From Melampsora larici-populina 98AG31 (Eukaryota > Basidiomycota > Pucciniomycetes > Pucciniales > Melampsoraceae), in contig NW_006768788.1 in NCBI RefSeq assembly GCF_000204055.1, forward strand, positions 177,518-241,517: a stretch of 64,000 bases of DNA, written 5' to 3'. Under the pieces are notes generated by a model, which was not told the origin of the DNA, made no database searches, and saw only the letters and a program-made list of their open reading frames with translations. Made by a program: the position numbers and the translations under genes. Positions 61,153-64,000 of this stretch are shown here, piece by piece (position 1 is the stretch's first letter; the number at the start of each line of letters is the position of its first letter).

Positions 61153-64000
61153 ATGATAAAATATTTTGATAGCTACCCAGTGTGTCTCCTCATAATTGTT
61201 CATCAATGTAAAGGGATACCATCCCCTAGTCTTCAACACATAAACGAGAATGAAGTCAGTAGTGTTAAAAATTTGGTGTCAGATCCTTTGCTTGAACCAC
61301 ATGACTTTCTCTCCAGTCCTTTGGAAACTGCACATTTTGAGAGATCCAACAAACTTGAGGTCACAGAGAATACTGGAAATCAACTCTCATCAAGCCTTGC
61401 TTCTAGTGCTTCCCCACCTGGATTCAAACAACAACAAAAGTGTAAGCAATCCTGAAATCTCAATAACTAAACGATTTATAAAAACACCTTAGATTGGTGA
61501 TGGTGCATCCGACCAAATTGATACAGATTCCACTGTTCATTCAAAGTCCATCAAAGTTTATGAGGCTTCCTCACAAGAAAGCAATCAGGATTATTGGGAA
61601 GAGAGAATCCAAAATGATATTGCATATAAGCCTGCAATACATGCTCCCAAGGCCATCCCAAAACCCATACAACGTCCCAAACCAGCCTCCAAGGAAATCA
61701 GTGCTGTCCACTCAAGTACCAAGCAAGATTCAACGGGAGATGATTCAGATAGAAAAATTTATCTGGAATCTAGCACAAGTACTTCAACTGGATTTTACAA
61801 CTTATGGGCTGGAACTGCAGGCCTGAATAACATTCTACACATCAAAGATTCAAGACAGCCCAAAGAGCCCAAGAATTCATATAAACCAATAAATCCACTC
61901 AAATATTTGCACCCTGAAATTTCTCAACCTTTCCCACACAATCCACCCAAAAAATCAGCATCTTCTCTAGAAATTCACAATCATCCAGATTTTTCTGTAA
62001 CTCCAGTATACAGGAGTGCTGATGTGGCTCAAATGGGACACATACCACCAGAAACAGAATTCATCGGGCATCAAGGCCTGGTATCACAATTGAACCCTGA
62101 ATCAACAATTCAAGTAAGTCTTCCTTATAGAAATACATCCATGATTATCACACTATCATTGATACTGTCACATTTCATTTTTACCATGTCAAGATGAATT
62201 ATTGGCCACATGATGACTCTCAACATTGGACCAAGCAACATACTCAACCTTTGGAATTGTCAAAAACTCAATATTCTTGGCCCAATTTTCACAACTACCG
62301 TCCATTTGAACCAGTGATGAAACTCTCTTCCAGACCCCTCAGTATGAATCAGGGAAATCCTCCACAAAATTTTGGACAAGGTAAATTTTGAATTTGACAC
62401 ATTTTATTTATTTTGATGTCATTCAATTTCTTCTGAACTGGTTTGAAATTGCCGTATATTGCCCCAGATCCACATGGGACCAGAATTGAAGCTTATGATA
62501 AAAAATTGAGAAATGGTCAGTGGTCGTTTTCAAGAAGAATTTCCCAATTTCTTAAACCATGATACAATTCAACACTAATATTCAATCACACAGCTTCAGA
62601 GTTCTTTGAGACAAAGATTTTCAAACCTCAAAAAATAGGAGAGCAATACAAAAACAAGCAGGAGGAGATTCTCAATTACTTTGAGATTCTAAGAGGAAAT
62701 TTGATAACAAGTTTCAGTCAAGAAAAGTGTCACAGTTTGTACATTCTGAGGATGCCAGATGATTTTGTGAATTTTGTTGCCTATGCAGTGAAGTTACCAC
62801 AGATACGCTCTCAAGTGAAAGAACAGTTGGAAACATGGATTATGTGTAGCAATCCCAAAAGCTCTCTTTCTTTTGTAAGTAAATATGCACTGAAATGGAT
62901 TCATGATCAAGAAGACCCTGAAGGGAAAAAAGATGAAGGTTTCTACTCCAAGGGTAAGATAGAATTGACTACACAATTGATCCTTGACAGTCAAATTTGA
63001 CAACTATACTGATTCCTTTTCCCACTTTTTTTCCCCTTCTTGTAGCTCTGCATGACTGGCATTATGAAAGGAACTCCAAGCATTATGAGATGAGATTAAA
63101 CAAATGTAAGAACAAGGTTGCTTTTCTTTCCTATTAGGTTATATCAAATTGAACAGTCACCCTCCATTTCCTGACTATGAATAAATCATCAACCATCACA
63201 CACTGACATGAATATCTATAGCATGGAGGCACTGGTCAAAATTCATTCACAGTAGGTGTCATAGCAATGAACACATATTTCATGAACTTATGATGGGATT
63301 TGATGATGTAAGGCAAAGAATTGAAAGCAGGATACAAAGCAGGATAATAGGATCTCAAGACAATTGGTTCATGCCAGGCGAGCTTTCAGACTATGTAGTC
63401 CTTGCTTGTAAAAGAAAAGAAAGAGCTCAGATTATCAAGAGTGATTTGGAGCGCTGGATCACAAGTGGTGATTCCTGTTCTACATCAAGAATGTGTACAT
63501 ATGCACTATTGTGGCTTGATAGAATAGAAACATTTGCTGACAAAGACTATAGGCTTCTGGTCCCAACTTACAGTGACACCACTGCAGCCACATTGAATGG
63601 TCTGTTGTTTTGTTTTGTATTCTGCACATTTTTCTGCCAAATGTTACATTGTTGGCTCTTTGCAATCTTCTGACAACTCTAATTCATTAAATTTACATAG
63701 GTGTTTTAGAGTTGGATTACAAAAAGAGGCTGGACACAGGTCAGTAACAGGAAAGTCAGTATGACACTAGTAGTAGAAGCTGATGATCAAATGATATTTC
63801 CCAATATCCACTTACCAAAAGCATTTGAGTACTGGAAAGATCTGATGCACATGCCTTGGAAAGTGCAAGAAAATGACAGCCTATATCATAATTTCATCAA
63901 TGAACAAGTTGAAAGCTCAGCAAAGTGTCTACATCACATAATCAAAGCAAATATTGCAAAAGGAATTGATCCTGATCAGATGGACAAACAATTTGCCACA
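61153..64000 (+). CDS. Large predicted secreted protein with repeated helical modules (5' part)
   Basis: Exons 61153-61441, 61527-62113, 62194-62380, 62468-62515, 62594-62953, about 63048-63105 and about 63222-63599, then about 63702-63739 and about 63771-64000, join in frame; the gene continues past the window. The start MIKYFDSYPVCLLIIVHQCKG looks like a signal peptide. A Ser/Pro-rich, probably disordered region of about 350 residues follows. Then come modules that look related: RMPDDFVNFVAYAVKLPQIR with LETWIMCSNPKSSLSFVSKY and ALKWIHDQEDP, then FMPGELSDYVVLACKRKERA with LERWITSGDSC and CTYALLWLDRIETF, and probably a third starting LPKAFEYWKDLM. No known domain. Probably a fungus-specific secreted or surface protein. 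Tiny exons and splice choices (first acceptor at 61526) make the model provisional. Confidence 0.6.

Overview
This window looks like nuclear DNA of a basidiomycete, most likely a rust fungus (Pucciniales). The evidence is AT-rich DNA, genes broken by many short GT-AG introns (about 50-110 bp), single-copy fungal genes (HOG1, NUR1, ARPC5), small secreted cysteine-containing proteins, and a dense load of DNA transposons. These include a KDZ-superfamily element of the basidiomycete type with CxC5/CxC6-like cysteine clusters. The assignment to rusts is an inference from gene content, not a database result.

Layout. 0.45-12.59 kb is a nested transposon block. A decayed hAT element (ends at 450 and 12592) is interrupted by a 7.54-kb KDZ element (4882-12423) with matching inverted ends and a perfect 8-bp target duplication, GTCCACCC. 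The KDZ element carries two convergent genes: a broken KDZ transposase and, as apparent cargo, a multi-exon alpha-kinase-like gene. 13.2-24.8 kb is an ordinary gene island. It holds a 177-aa protein of unknown family, a 1669-aa Mus7/MMS22-like candidate, a beta-helix protein joined to a bulb-type-lectin-like tail, a paralogue of the first protein on the opposite strand, and an 89-aa two-exon gene. 25.37-28.35 kb is a Tc1/mariner-type element with about 123-bp inverted repeats and a TA target duplication.

29.2-33.5 kb encodes two secreted proteins. One is a 644-aa cupredoxin-like, probably GPI-anchored protein with degenerate copper ligands and a long Ser/Thr/Pro insert. The other is a 188-aa eight-cysteine effector-like protein with a Lys/Asp-rich spacer. 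33.5-43.7 kb is mostly repeats: a reverse-transcriptase relic, foldback elements, MITEs and a palindromic AT tract. 43.7-45.4 kb is HOG1, the osmostress MAP kinase, on the minus strand. 45.4-53.6 kb is again repeat-rich, with Tc1 relics, TA-flanked MITEs and a Harbinger-like element. 53.6-56.7 kb holds the convergent pair NUR1 (nuclear rim protein) and ARPC5 (Arp2/3 subunit). After another repeat stretch, 61.15 kb to the end is the 5' part of a large predicted secreted protein with repeated helical modules that runs off the window.

The conserved genes serve unrelated housekeeping jobs (stress signalling, replication-fork repair, nuclear envelope, actin nucleation). The accessory genes point to secretion and host or surface interaction. 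Exon joins were worked out by hand from splice consensus and reading frame. Where the total comes out in frame from start to stop I trust them more; the first exons of HOG1 and of the beta-helix gene could not be placed.
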